DNA of 17,946 bases from CAJBVG01 sp044337515 (GCA_044337515.1 JBIINK010000045.1:1-17946), one strand, 5' to 3'. Positions 8,148 through 16,409 are shown, counted from the first letter of the stretch. A program made the numbers and translations. The notes: generated by a model not told the origin, from the sequence alone.

Positions 8148-8770
8148 AAAGAGTCATCCGCGAACCCGCTAATTTCTTAACACATATTATCCCTGCCATA
8201 GCAGGTATACCTGCAGGTTATTTTCTGTTTATGAAAGCGAGTACGCCACTAGGAGAATTTTCTTCGGTATTGTATTCAATCTGTTTTGTGTTGCTTTTTG
8301 CAGCAAGTGGTTTATATCACGGAATTCCTAAAACCGATGCGGGCATTAAGTTCTGGAGGAAGATAGATCATGCAAGTATTTACTTAATGATTGCCGGAAC
8401 ATATACTCCAACGTTAATTGCTTTGTATACGGGTTGGGTGTTTTGGACCTTATTAATTTTACAATGGGGGATTGTAGTGTTTGGAGTGTTTTCTAAATTA
8501 ACAGGCAGAATGATGCATCATAAGCAATCATTGTATTTGTATTTAGCGATGAGTTGGATGGTGGTGTTGGGCGTAAAAACACTTTATGTAGAGTTACCTT
8601 TTAACGCACTCTTTTTATTATTCGGCGGAGGTATGTTCTATACTTTTGGATCATGGATTTATCACATGGATAAAGTAAAACCTAACAAAGGATTCCATGA
8701 ACTCTGGCACCTCTTTGTTGTTGGAGGAGCAGTTTGTCATTACTTCTATACTTATTATTATATTGTATAA
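8144..8770 (+). CDS. Hemolysin III / PAQR family membrane protein
   Basis: A 208-residue polytopic inner-membrane protein with seven hydrophobic segments. The PAQR metal-site signature is complete: S55-x3-H59 in SGLYH, D75 in DHASIY, and H185-x3-H189 in FHELWH, with a further His199. The motif AGTYTP at 84-89 is also typical. In adiponectin receptors these residues hold zinc for a ceramidase-like activity; bacterial members (YqfA/TrhA, hemolysin III) are linked to membrane energetics and lipid homeostasis, and few if any are true hemolysins. The start overlaps the rbfA stop, and AAGGAG at 8134-8139 gives an unusual Shine-Dalgarno-like sequence four bases before the ATG, though it falls in an A/G-rich K/E coding stretch. 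Confidence 0.92.
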   Translation: MKRVIREPANFLTHIIPAIAGIPAGYFLFMKASTPLGEFSSVLYSICFVLLFAASGLYHGIPKTDAGIKFWRKIDHASIYLMIAGTYTPTLIALYTGWVFWTLLILQWGIVVFGVFSKLTGRMMHHKQSLYLYLAMSWMVVLGVKTLYVELPFNALFLLFGGGMFYTFGSWIYHMDKVKPNKGFHELWHLFVVGGAVCHYFYTYYYIV

Positions 8771-8774
8771 ATTA

Positions 8775-8798
8775 AAGTATTCCTAGTCAGGAATATTT
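8775..8798 (+). other. Perfect-stem hairpin just after the PAQR gene
   Basis: TATTCCT at 8778-8784 pairs with AGGAATA at 8789-8795 around the loop AGTC; A-T, A-T and G-T pairs extend it to 10 bp. It begins five bases after the stop codon and has no U-run, so it is more likely an RNA 3' stabilising structure or weak terminator than a full intrinsic terminator. The real terminator is about 130 bases further on. Confidence 0.5.
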
Positions 8799-8904
8799 AA
8801 GGTTGGAATTATTGGATTGACAATATATTTTTATAAAAATAATTCTTAACGAGATGAACAGAGATGTTGTTTATGTATAGTTTTTTTAGAAAAACGATAC
8901 AAAT

Positions 8905-8938
8905 AAAAAAAGCCGAGTAGTATTACTAGGCTTTTTTT
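8905..8938. terminator. Bidirectional intrinsic terminator
   Basis: A run of seven A then GCC at 8905-8914 pairs with GGC then seven T at 8929-8938, ten perfect base pairs. Inside, TAGT (8918-8921) pairs with ACTA (8925-8928) after a GAG bulge. The U-run works on either strand. It sits between the converging PAQR (+) and folE (-) genes, 21 bases from the folE stop. Confidence 0.87.
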
Positions 8939-8958
8939 ATTTAAGGTGAAGTAGTGAT

Positions 8959-9594
8959 TTAATCTAAACTTGAGGTAATTAACCGCATAAATTCAGAACG
9001 AGTTTTTTCATTTTCGAAAGCACCGGTAAACGCTGAAGTAGTGGTAACAGAGTTTTGTTTTTGAATTCCTCTCATGCTCATGCAAAGGTGTTTACATTCA
9101 ATAACTACAGCTACACCAGCTGGGTTCAATGTATCTTGAATACAATCACGAATTTCATTTGTTAAACGTTCTTGCACTTGTAATCTACGCGCAAAAGCAT
9201 CGGCTACTCTAGGTATTTTACTGAGTCCAACTATATGTCCTTTCGGAATATAAGCGATATGTGCTTTACCAAAGAAGGGTAAAAGATGATGTTCACATAA
9301 AGAATAAATCTCGATGTCTTTCACAATCACCATTTGTGAGTAGTCTTCTTTGAACATTGCCGAACGCAATATTTCAGCAGGATCTACATCATAACCGTGT
9401 GTTAAAAAAAGCATTGCTTTTGCTACACGTTCAGGAGTTTTAAGTATGCCTTCTCGGGTTGGATCTTCACCTAAATCAGATAGTATAGAGGAATAGCTTT
9501 TCGCTAAGGTTTCAATTTTATCAAGATTATAATTATCGATTTTACGGTAACCATCCATCTCGTTTTCTTCAGTCATGTTATTGTGATTTTTCAT
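8959..9594 (-). CDS. folE: GTP cyclohydrolase I
   Basis: A 211-residue enzyme converting GTP to 7,8-dihydroneopterin triphosphate with release of formate, the first step to folate, biopterin and queuosine. The zinc ligands are present: Cys100 and His103 in SLCEHHLLPFFGK, and Cys171 in CKHLCMSMRG. DPTREGILKTPERVAKAM at 44-61 and IVGLSKIPRVADAFARRLQ are family hallmarks. The N-terminus (about 20 polar residues) is variable in the family. I take the ATG at 9594, one base after the upstream gene's stop; a TTG at 9603 overlapping that stop would add three residues. Second gene of a two-gene pterin operon, with the PTPS-type enzyme upstream supplying the next reaction. Confidence 0.95.
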   Translation of the reverse strand: MKNHNNMTEENEMDGYRKIDNYNLDKIETLAKSYSSILSDLGEDPTREGILKTPERVAKAMLFLTHGYDVDPAEILRSAMFKEDYSQMVIVKDIEIYSLCEHHLLPFFGKAHIAYIPKGHIVGLSKIPRVADAFARRLQVQERLTNEIRDCIQDTLNPAGVAVVIECKHLCMSMRGIQKQNSVTTTSAFTGAFENEKTRSEFMRLITSSLD

Positions 9595-9595
9595 T

Positions 9596-10006
9596 TTATC
9601 CAAAATATTCTACAAAGTTATTTTCTGTTTCATACAATTTCACTGAATGTAAAATTGCGCCTTCTTTAGTAATGCGTTCTACGAGTTGATACCATATTTC
9701 TTTAGCAAGCACTTCCGTTGAAGCCATTTTGCCTTTCATAAAATCAACATCTAAATTTATGTTTTGGTGGTCAAGTTTTTCGATTACTTGTTCGTTCATA
9801 ATGTCTCTTAATATCTTAAGATCAATTACGAATCCAGTTTCTGGATTAATTTCTCCCTTTACAGTCACGAACAACTCATAGTTATGTCCGTGCCAGTTCG
9901 GATTAGAACATTTTCCGAACACTGCTAAGTTCTTTTCATCAGACCACTCTTCTTTGAACAGCTTGTGAGCTGCATTAAAATGCTCTTTTCTAGTGATATA
10001 TATCAT
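9596..10006 (-). CDS. 6-pyruvoyl-tetrahydropterin synthase / 6-carboxytetrahydropterin synthase family enzyme
   Basis: A 136-residue tunnel-fold enzyme using dihydroneopterin triphosphate, the FolE product encoded just downstream. Zinc ligands are His14 (FNAAHKL), His39 and His41 (WHGHNY); catalytic Cys33, the Asp79-His80 pair (KLDHQN) and Glu126 (LYETENN) are all present. The Cys-to-His spacing is C-x5-HGH (CSNPNWHGH), as in animal PTPS (biopterin pathway), rather than the C-x3-HGH of queuosine QueD. By established subfamily rules this favours 6-pyruvoyl-tetrahydropterin formation, although side activities are common and automatic annotation would probably say QueD. I start at the ATG at 10006; the frame is open 13 codons further but that stretch contains the promoter and has no ATG. 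Confidence 0.92.
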   Translation of the reverse strand: MIYITRKEHFNAAHKLFKEEWSDEKNLAVFGKCSNPNWHGHNYELFVTVKGEINPETGFVIDLKILRDIMNEQVIEKLDHQNINLDVDFMKGKMASTEVLAKEIWYQLVERITKEGAILHSVKLYETENNFVEYFG

Positions 10007-10023
10007 TTTAAGATCTTGAAGTA

Positions 10024-10055
10024 CAAATATACGATTGTTGCGCAATCAAAATCAA
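10024..10055 (-). promoter_or_regulatory. Bacteroidetes-type promoter of the pterin operon
   Basis: On the minus strand, TTG (10055-10053), a 21-base spacer, then TATATTTG (10031-10024), matching TTG/TAnnTTTG. The ATG at 10006 is 17 bases after the -7 element. The spacer includes a small palindrome, TTGCGCAA at 10038-10045, that could be an operator; that part is speculative. Confidence 0.6.
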
Positions 10056-10110
10056 TAACAACATTTCCTCAATCATGTTTTAGTGATTAACTTAGTATTT
10101 TACAAATTCA

Positions 10111-10761
10111 ATGAAAATACTAGTTGTAGTAGCTACCGAGCCCGAAGTAAAAGGCATAAAAGATTCATTATCGAGTTATCAAATCTCTTCTATTGAGTTT
10201 TTGATTACTGGGGTAGGAATGGTTAACACGACCTTTGAACTTGCTAAGGCATTAATGCAAAACACATATGATTATGTAATTAATGTTGGCATTGCAGGCA
10301 GTTTCGATCGTACTATTAATTTAGGAGAAGTAGTTTGGGTACGTAAAGAACTTTTTTCGGAGATGGGTGCAGAAGATGGAGAGGAGTTTTTATCGTTAAT
10401 ACAATTAGGATTACAAACGCATGATGAGTTTCCATTTGAGTGGGGAGAATTGAAAGCACCAATGCTACCTGAAATTAATGCCTTAGCACAACTTAAGCAA
10501 GTTCGTGGTATAACCGTAAATAAAGTACACGGTAACGAAGCGAGCATCTTAAAAACAAATATGCAATTCAGTCCACAGATAGAAAGCATGGAAGGTGCAG
10601 CAGTTTTTTATGTGGCGATGAAAATGAATATTCCTTGTATTCAAATACGCAGTATCTCTAATTATGTGGAGCGAAGAAATAGAGAATCCTGGAAAATCAA
10701 AGAAGCTCTAGAAAGCTTAACGAAACAATCGGTTTTATTAATTAATGAAATTTTAGTCTAA
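10111..10761 (+). CDS. mqnB: Futalosine hydrolase
   Basis: A 216-residue enzyme of the nucleoside phosphorylase fold. MqnB cleaves futalosine to dehypoxanthine futalosine and hypoxanthine in the alternative (futalosine) menaquinone pathway. The N-terminal VVVATEPEVKGI carries the Glu of the active site, and ITGVGMVNTTFELAKAL with VINVGIAGSFD is the MTA/SAH nucleosidase-type core. IESMEGAAVFYVA near residue 155 binds the ribose. SISNYVERRNRESWKI near the C-terminus is the stretch that marks MqnB off from MTA/SAH nucleosidase Pfs. Length is normal. It stands alone, divergent from the pterin operon, with 104 bases between starts and no clear promoter motif seen; no other menaquinone gene is in the window. 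Confidence 0.92.
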   Translation: MKILVVVATEPEVKGIKDSLSSYQISSIEFLITGVGMVNTTFELAKALMQNTYDYVINVGIAGSFDRTINLGEVVWVRKELFSEMGAEDGEEFLSLIQLGLQTHDEFPFEWGELKAPMLPEINALAQLKQVRGITVNKVHGNEASILKTNMQFSPQIESMEGAAVFYVAMKMNIPCIQIRSISNYVERRNRESWKIKEALESLTKQSVLLINEILV

Positions 10762-10793
10762 AGATATAGTTTCTTTATAATCATAATACAATC

Positions 10794-10822
10794 TACTTAA
10801 TACATCGTACTTAATACAATTT
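10794..10822. repeat. Short copy of the TACTTAATAC intergenic repeat
   Basis: TACTTAATAC occurs twice here (10794-10803 and 10808-10817). The 22 bases 10796-10817 match 17877-17898 at 21 positions, and TTAATACAATTT at 10811-10822 recurs exactly at 17911-17922. This copy lacks the opposite hairpin arm. It fills the gap between convergent mqnB and the LolE-like gene and touches the latter's stop codon at 10821. Confidence 0.7.
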
Positions 10823-12059
10823 ACGAAATACTATCTTTTATAGACTCACTTGCATTTTTACTTTGAGCTGATGTTAGCCATCCGGTAATAACACTTATAA
10901 TCATCACCGTAAAGAAGACTAGAAACAAATCGCTAAAAATAAATTTAACAGGGTACTTTTGAATCATAAATTCTTCGGAACCACCGATGCTAATTAATCC
11001 ATATTTCTTTTGTAAGAATACAAAAATACTTCCAAGAAACAAACCAATTATTACTCCAATAAAGGAAATTAATAAGCTTTGTATAAAATAAATTCTTCGA
11101 ATGGTATTATTATCCATACCCATGGCACATAATAATGCAATGTCTTTTTTCTTATCGATAATCAACATAGTTACGGCACCAATAATATTACAGATAGCAA
11201 CAATTAATATCAAAGTAAGAATTAAGTAAACCGCCCAACGCTCTGTATTTAATACCTTGTAGAGGGTTTCATTGAGTTCATACCTGTTTTTAATAACAAA
11301 GTTTTTAGGAAGTTTTTCTTTCCATTCATTTTGGATAAGCAACATTTCTTTTTCGGTACAACCATATATTTCAAATCCATTTACAGAATCAGATTTTTCA
11401 TACAAGTCTTGTGCAAATGGTAAGGAGGTAAAAATATAGCGTTCATCTAAATTTTGTTGAACACTAAAAATACCTGATGGGTAAAATACTTTTTGGTGAA
11501 TAGCTGAGCTTGGATCTAAAGTGTTTGTGCTGATGTTTGCTTTTGGCGCAAAAATATCGATATGTTGAATGGTTTGTTTTATGTCGATTCCCAGCTCGAT
11601 GGTAATTCCATTTCCAATTACAGCATAATCTGCCAAACTATCTTTAAAGAAAAATCCACCCGCAATAAGTACCGAATCGAGTTCTTTAATTTTCAAGAAT
11701 GATGGTGAAACACCTTTTACAATAGTATAGTATGGACTTGATCCGTATTTTAAAAGTGCTTGATCTTCTAATACACCAACACCTATGTATTTATTGGTAT
11801 CTAACTCATTGCTTACCGTTTGTATTTCGTTTAGATGAAAATGAGAATCATCTACTTTCATCACTTTTAAGTCGGGACTTAGCTTTTGATAGTACAAAAG
11901 ATTAAGTTCTTCGAATCCATTAAATACGGAGAGAATAATAAATAAAGCTGCCGCTCCTACGCAAACACCTACAACCGATATTATCGAAATGATATTAATC
12001 GCTTGAGTAGATTTCTTGGAAAACAAGTATCGATTTGCAAAGAAGAAGGATAGTTTCAT
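10821..12059 (-). CDS. LolC/LolE-type ABC transporter permease (FtsX-like)
   Basis: A 412-residue inner-membrane permease with the LolC/E layout: one helix at about 22-46, a large periplasmic domain (47-272), then helices at 275-301, 325-350 and 375-396. The N-terminal FFFANRYLFSKKSTQAINIIS is strongly like LolE, as are the segment ADYAVIGNGITIELG (143-157) and KKKDIALLCAMGMDNNTIRRIYFIQS after the second helix. In Gram-negatives such permeases pair with the LolD ATPase to release lipoproteins to the LolA carrier; no ATPase is in this window, so it would be encoded elsewhere. Its ATG overlaps the upstream MBL-fold gene's stop by one base (TAATG), indicating co-translation. The fit to LolE is good, but macrolide-exporter-like permeases share the fold. 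Confidence 0.88.
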   Translation of the reverse strand: MKLSFFFANRYLFSKKSTQAINIISIISVVGVCVGAAALFIILSVFNGFEELNLLYYQKLSPDLKVMKVDDSHFHLNEIQTVSNELDTNKYIGVGVLEDQALLKYGSSPYYTIVKGVSPSFLKIKELDSVLIAGGFFFKDSLADYAVIGNGITIELGIDIKQTIQHIDIFAPKANISTNTLDPSSAIHQKVFYPSGIFSVQQNLDERYIFTSLPFAQDLYEKSDSVNGFEIYGCTEKEMLLIQNEWKEKLPKNFVIKNRYELNETLYKVLNTERWAVYLILTLILIVAICNIIGAVTMLIIDKKKDIALLCAMGMDNNTIRRIYFIQSLLISFIGVIIGLFLGSIFVFLQKKYGLISIGGSEEFMIQKYPVKFIFSDLFLVFFTVMIISVITGWLTSAQSKNASESIKDSIS

Positions 12060-12700
12060 TATTCGTTTACAAAAGGGTTATATATTTTTTCAGCGCCAAT
12101 TGTTGTTTGTGGTCCGTGGCCAGAGTGAACAATAGTTTCATTAGGCAAGGCATACATTTTTGTTTTGATGCTTCTAAGCAATGTTGCATGGTTGCCACCT
12201 GGTAAATCTGTTCTTCCTATACTGCGGTAAAAAAGCACATCTCCTGCGATGGCAAACTGTTGAGCTTTGCAATAGAAAACCACACTTCCTGGGCTATGTC
12301 CTGGGCAAAATAATACTTCTAGTTCATTCCCTCCAAAATGCAATACCTGTCCATCTTCTAATAATTCTGTAGGCTCTGGTCCATCTTGGTAAACAAATCC
12401 ATAATTAGAGGCATATGTTTTTATTGCTCTAAATACGGGTAGTTCTTCAGCATGTAAACGGGTGGTTAAACCAAATGTTCTGTTAACATATTCGTAACCT
12501 AGCACATGGTCCACATGGGCATGAGTGTTTAATAAATACTTAAGGGTGATGTTATTTTCATTCAGGTATTGCTCTAATTCCTGATGTTCAGATTGTTCGT
12601 AATTGCCTGGATCGATTAGAATTCCTTCGTTTTGCTCGGTGATGAGCAAATAGGTATTCTCCTGAAATGGATTAAAAGTGAATGTCTTGATTTGGAACAT
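12059..12700 (-). CDS. MBL-fold metallo-hydrolase (glyoxalase II-like)
   Basis: A 213-residue metallo-beta-lactamase-fold enzyme. All metal ligands are visible: THAHVDH at 59-65, His135 in CPGHSPGS, Asp154 in IAGDVLF and His195 in SGHGP. GRTDLPGG at 162-169 is typical of the short glyoxalase II-like group (YcbL type), which hydrolyse thioesters such as S-lactoylglutathione or related small molecules; the actual substrate is not known. It lacks the C-terminal substrate domain of classical GloB. The ATG at 12700 gives MFQIKTFTFNPFQENTYLL, the usual family start; the ATG at 12727 would add nine hydrophobic residues. First gene of a pair with the LolE-like permease. Confidence 0.9.
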   Translation of the reverse strand: MFQIKTFTFNPFQENTYLLITEQNEGILIDPGNYEQSEHQELEQYLNENNITLKYLLNTHAHVDHVLGYEYVNRTFGLTTRLHAEELPVFRAIKTYASNYGFVYQDGPEPTELLEDGQVLHFGGNELEVLFCPGHSPGSVVFYCKAQQFAIAGDVLFYRSIGRTDLPGGNHATLLRSIKTKMYALPNETIVHSGHGPQTTIGAEKIYNPFVNE

Positions 12701-12785
12701 AAACAAAAATGATAAAAATTTATACATCTAAGGCTATCCTGAGAAATAAATCGTTAATTTTAATGTTCTTAATTTAAAAGAAATA

Positions 12786-15700
12786 ATGTCGGCAAACAAG
12801 CATAGAGTTCTTTATTTACTCATGATGGTACTTAGTTTAGTGCCCAGCCTATTATTTGCACAAGCCCAAGGAACCCAAACCGATTTTGGTAAAAATAGAA
12901 TTCAATACAAAGATTTTCAATGGTTTTATTATCGTTCACCTCATTTCGATACTTATTATTATAAAGATGGTAAAGAGTTGGGTGCCATGGTGGGTAGAAT
13001 TGCCGAACAAAATCTAAAGCAATTAGAAGAATTATTAGATTATAAATTAGACGGAAGAATAAAGATTTTATCCTACAATAAATTTTCTGATTTAAAGCAA
13101 ACCAATTTAGGTTTAATAACCGATCAACAGCAGAACACTGGTGGACTAACACAAATTGTAGGGAATAAGCTGTTCATTTATTTTGATGGAAATAGTATAG
13201 AATTACAAAAGCAAATTCGAATGGGTATTGCACAAATACTAGTTTCGGAAATGTTATATGGTGGAAATATTCAGGAGAAAGTTTCGAATGCTACACTATT
13301 GAATTTACCAGAATGGTATTTACCAGGACTAACATCATACTTGGCTGAAGAGTGGAATATTCAAATTGAAAATGATTTGAAAGATGGTATTCTTGGTGGA
13401 CGATTTAAAAAATTTAATCGAATTGCCGAGAAAGATGCGGTAGTTGCGGGGCATTCGATATGGAAATTTGTCGTAGATAATTATGGTGCTGCATCAATTT
13501 CTAATATCGTGTACATGACACGTGTGAACAAAAATGCTGAGAATGGTTTTGCATATATAATTGGTGTTGATTTCAAGGAGCTTGGTCCGAAATGGTTAGA
13601 GTATTATACCAAGCAATATAAAAATGAAGACCTTAACAAAGAGCTTCAAAATCCTAAAGAACGTTTTACACATAAAAACAAAAAGCGTTTTCAAAAACTA
13701 AACTATGTTCAGTTTAAGGTATCTCCAGATGGGAAGTCGTATGCCTACTCTATTAATAAAGATGGGCGATATAAAATTTATGTTTATGATGTTCTAACAC
13801 AAAAAACAAAAAAGGTTTTCAGTGTAGGAATGAAATCTGTTGCATTTCTTCAACTAGGTAGTGCGCCAAATTTCACATGGCATCCGAGTAGTTTTTTATT
13901 AGCCATAGCTTTTGAGAAAAAGAGTATGCCATTTGTACAAATTGTAAATCTTCGTGACAAAAAAGAGTCGGTAGAAGTAAACATGTATAAATATGAGAAG
14001 ATATTAGATTTCGATTATTCGAAAGATGGACGTAAATGGGTACTATCAGCTTTGCGAAACGGGCAATCCGATATTTATGTGTACGACATCCCTTCTAGAA
14101 GAGATGATCAGATTACCAATGATTGGTACGATGATTTGAATCCTCAGTTTGTTGAAAAAACAGGACAAATTATTTTTAGTTCGAACAGAACAGAAGACTC
14201 ACTAATGAATAGTTCGTTTACAAGATTTCCAAGTATAAATTCATACGATTTGTTTATGTATGATTATGACAAGCGTAATCCAGTATTAAAACGCATTACC
14301 AAAACGCCATTCATTAATGAATTAAAACCAATAAATGTAGATACTGCTCGCATGGCATATTTAAGTGACGAGTCGGGTATTGTGAATAGAAACATTTTAA
14401 TTTTTGATAGTGTAGCTGTATATAGCTATGATACCACCATCTTTTGGTATGATACTACCATCACGGTTTATAAAGATACGTTCAGTTCTTATCCTGCAAC
14501 CAATTATGCTCGTAATATTATCGATCATGATCAATCTAGAAAAAGTAGACGATTATCCGAAATTATTTCAGAGAAAGGTTTAGCTCAAGTATTCATTAGG
14601 CCATTGTCTAAATCAATAAGTGATACAGCAAATAGTATAATCACTTCATTTGCATTAAAGCAACGCAAAACTGCTTATCAAAAAATTGCAGCGTTAGAAT
14701 ATAAACGCCAACAAGATTCATTACAAAGAGCGGATTCGATAAGGATGATATCGATCACAGATTCCTTATTAAAAACGACTACCAATGAATTTGATACGAG
14801 TGCTTATAAATCAAGCGCATTTGATACTTATTATTTTCAATCAGACTTTCCGCGCAAGAAATCGGAACAAACGACAGCGGTTACACAGAAAACAGCAAGA
14901 GGATATCAAATTGTATATATAAAAACGCCTAAGTCAAAAGATGGTAATCAAAAATCATCTTCGTTTAGTTTAGATGATTATTTTCGAAAGTCATCGCCAA
15001 GGCCATATACACCAGAGTTCTCTACGAATTATGTAGTGAGTCAAATTGATAATAGTTTAATTTCAAATACCTATCAACAGTTTACTGGTGTGGGCCCGAT
15101 TTTCATTAATTCAAACATTAATGCCTTAATAAAATTAGGTTCGTCAGATCTAATGGAAGATTATCGTATCACCGGAGGATTTAAACTTGCAGGTAATTTA
15201 ACTATACCTGAATATTATTTAAGTTTTGAAAATTTAAAGAAGCGATTAGATAAACAATTTGTTTTTTACAAACAAGGTGGAAATGATTTTTATGGATTCT
15301 CCGCTGTAAAAACAAATAGTTACGAATTTAAATTTATTGGTAAGTACCCGTTTAATGAGCACACTTCGCTTAGAGGATCGGTAATGTATAGAAGAGATGA
15401 GTTGTTATTTTTATCGACAGATAGTTTTAGTTTAAACATCCCTAATTTTTATGCAGATAACTTCGGGTATCGCTTAGAATATGTTTATGATAATACAGTT
15501 AGTAAAGGACTAAACTTATTTAATGGTACTCGTTATAAAATTTATGTTGAGCAGTTTAAAGAGATTGGTGTAAACAATGATGGTATCATCGACTTAATAA
15601 AATCATTTGGTAAGCCAACGCAAAATATGGTGAACATTGGATTTGATTATAGACGATATGATAAAATACATCGACAAATAATATTCGCGGGAAGGGTTGC

Positions 15701-16232
15701 AGGATCAACATCGTTAGCACAACAAAAAGTAATGTATTATTTAGGAGGTGTTGATGGCTGGTTTGTTCCTAGATTCAACAATGATATTCAAATAGACCAA
15801 ACACGCCAGTATAAGTACCAAGCCTTAGCAACTAATATGCGAGGTTTTACGCAGAACATTCGTAACGGAAATAATTTCTTGGTCATCAATACAGAAATTC
15901 GATTTCCTGTATTTTCATATTTCTTAAACAGACCTATTAAGTCAGATTTAATAAAGAACTTCCAATTAATGCCATTTGCAGATTTAGGTGCGGCGTGGTT
16001 AGGATCAGATTTATTTAGTTATGAAAATCGTTTCAATCGAATTACCGTTCAAGGCGACCCCGTTAGTGTTACGGCGATAGAGTCGAAGTACCCAATTGTA
16101 GGAGGTTTTGGATGGGGAGCACGATCTAGGTTGCTAGGGTATTTCGTAAGATTCGATATGGCTTGGGGAGTACAGAATAACATGATCGCCGAGAAGCCGG
16201 TTTACTATGTTTCACTTAGCCTAGACTTCTAA
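12786..16232 (+). CDS. Large outer membrane protein: peptidase MA-like (degenerate) domain, TolB-type propeller and C-terminal barrel
   Basis: A 1148-residue protein. Residues 1-25 are a signal peptide (hydrophobic, ending SLLFAQA). Residues 45-275 resemble the gluzincin peptidase MA domain: IRMGIAQILVSEML at 144-157 sits where HExxH is expected, and LPEWYLPGLTSYLAE at 174-188 where the W-x2-EGLA-x-Y motif is expected, but the catalytic residues are missing. Residues 305-540 have PD40/TolB-like blades (KVSPDGKSYAYSINKDGRYKIYVYD, YSKDGRKWVLSALRNGQSDIYVYD, GQIIFSSNR). A polar linker of about 200 residues follows, including a YDTT repeat (548-558) and a charged Q/R/D helix (about 625-660). Residues 745-1148 look like a BamA/TamA-type barrel with NTEIRFPVF, MPFADLGAAWLG and GFGWGARSRL, and a terminal Phe as in outer membrane barrels. 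Function unknown: likely surface assembly or sensing. Diverges from the MBL-fold gene. Confidence 0.85.
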   Translation: MSANKHRVLYLLMMVLSLVPSLLFAQAQGTQTDFGKNRIQYKDFQWFYYRSPHFDTYYYKDGKELGAMVGRIAEQNLKQLEELLDYKLDGRIKILSYNKFSDLKQTNLGLITDQQQNTGGLTQIVGNKLFIYFDGNSIELQKQIRMGIAQILVSEMLYGGNIQEKVSNATLLNLPEWYLPGLTSYLAEEWNIQIENDLKDGILGGRFKKFNRIAEKDAVVAGHSIWKFVVDNYGAASISNIVYMTRVNKNAENGFAYIIGVDFKELGPKWLEYYTKQYKNEDLNKELQNPKERFTHKNKKRFQKLNYVQFKVSPDGKSYAYSINKDGRYKIYVYDVLTQKTKKVFSVGMKSVAFLQLGSAPNFTWHPSSFLLAIAFEKKSMPFVQIVNLRDKKESVEVNMYKYEKILDFDYSKDGRKWVLSALRNGQSDIYVYDIPSRRDDQITNDWYDDLNPQFVEKTGQIIFSSNRTEDSLMNSSFTRFPSINSYDLFMYDYDKRNPVLKRITKTPFINELKPINVDTARMAYLSDESGIVNRNILIFDSVAVYSYDTTIFWYDTTITVYKDTFSSYPATNYARNIIDHDQSRKSRRLSEIISEKGLAQVFIRPLSKSISDTANSIITSFALKQRKTAYQKIAALEYKRQQDSLQRADSIRMISITDSLLKTTTNEFDTSAYKSSAFDTYYFQSDFPRKKSEQTTAVTQKTARGYQIVYIKTPKSKDGNQKSSSFSLDDYFRKSSPRPYTPEFSTNYVVSQIDNSLISNTYQQFTGVGPIFINSNINALIKLGSSDLMEDYRITGGFKLAGNLTIPEYYLSFENLKKRLDKQFVFYKQGGNDFYGFSAVKTNSYEFKFIGKYPFNEHTSLRGSVMYRRDELLFLSTDSFSLNIPNFYADNFGYRLEYVYDNTVSKGLNLFNGTRYKIYVEQFKEIGVNNDGIIDLIKSFGKPTQNMVNIGFDYRRYDKIHRQIIFAGRVAGSTSLAQQKVMYYLGGVDGWFVPRFNNDIQIDQTRQYKYQALATNMRGFTQNIRNGNNFLVINTEIRFPVFSYFLNRPIKSDLIKNFQLMPFADLGAAWLGSDLFSYENRFNRITVQGDPVSVTAIESKYPIVGGFGWGARSRLLGYFVRFDMAWGVQNNMIAEKPVYYVSLSLDF

Positions 16233-16247
16233 ACAGGAATTCTTTTT

Positions 16248-16345
16248 AGCCCACAAAGTTTCACAAAGTTCCCACAAAGGAACACAATGTTTTAAGTAAT
16301 CTGCTTAGTGTACCATTGTGTGTACTTCGCGTCCATTGTGACCTC
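16248..16345. repeat. CACAAAG intergenic repeat, unit 1 (full length)
   Basis: 98 bases from AGCCCACAAAG to CATTGTGACCTC. The left half repeats CACAAAG or CACAATG every 10-12 bases; the right half carries the complementary CATTGTG and CTTCG-type words. The two halves can fold into an imperfect hairpin around TTTTAAGTAATCTG. A run of T follows. Lies 15 bases after the stop of the large outer membrane protein. Confidence 0.85.
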
Positions 16346-16351
16346 TTTTTT

Positions 16352-16406
16352 AGCCCACAAAGGAGCACAATGTTTATGTAATCTTCTTTGAGTCCATTAT
16401 GACCTC
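16352..16406. repeat. CACAAAG intergenic repeat, unit 2 (internally shortened)
   Basis: 55 bases with the same ends (AGCCCACAAAG and GACCTC). Compared with unit 1, one or two CACAAAG words are missing from the left arm and the matching words (GTACCATTGTGTGTACTTC region) from the right arm, so loss is roughly symmetrical and the fold is kept. Confidence 0.8.
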
Positions 16407-16409
16407 TTA

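Noticed and set aside
8144..8770. Toxin (hemolysin) role for the PAQR protein
   Set aside because: The name hemolysin III is historical; the residues seen are those of the PAQR metal site and say nothing about toxicity.
10007..10045. Extension of the PTPS-type enzyme by 13 codons upstream of its ATG
   Set aside because: No ATG, the -7 promoter element lies inside, and the family normally starts at the ATG at 10006.
10272..10589. Minus-strand open frame inside mqnB
   Set aside because: Shadow of a well-recognised gene on the plus strand.
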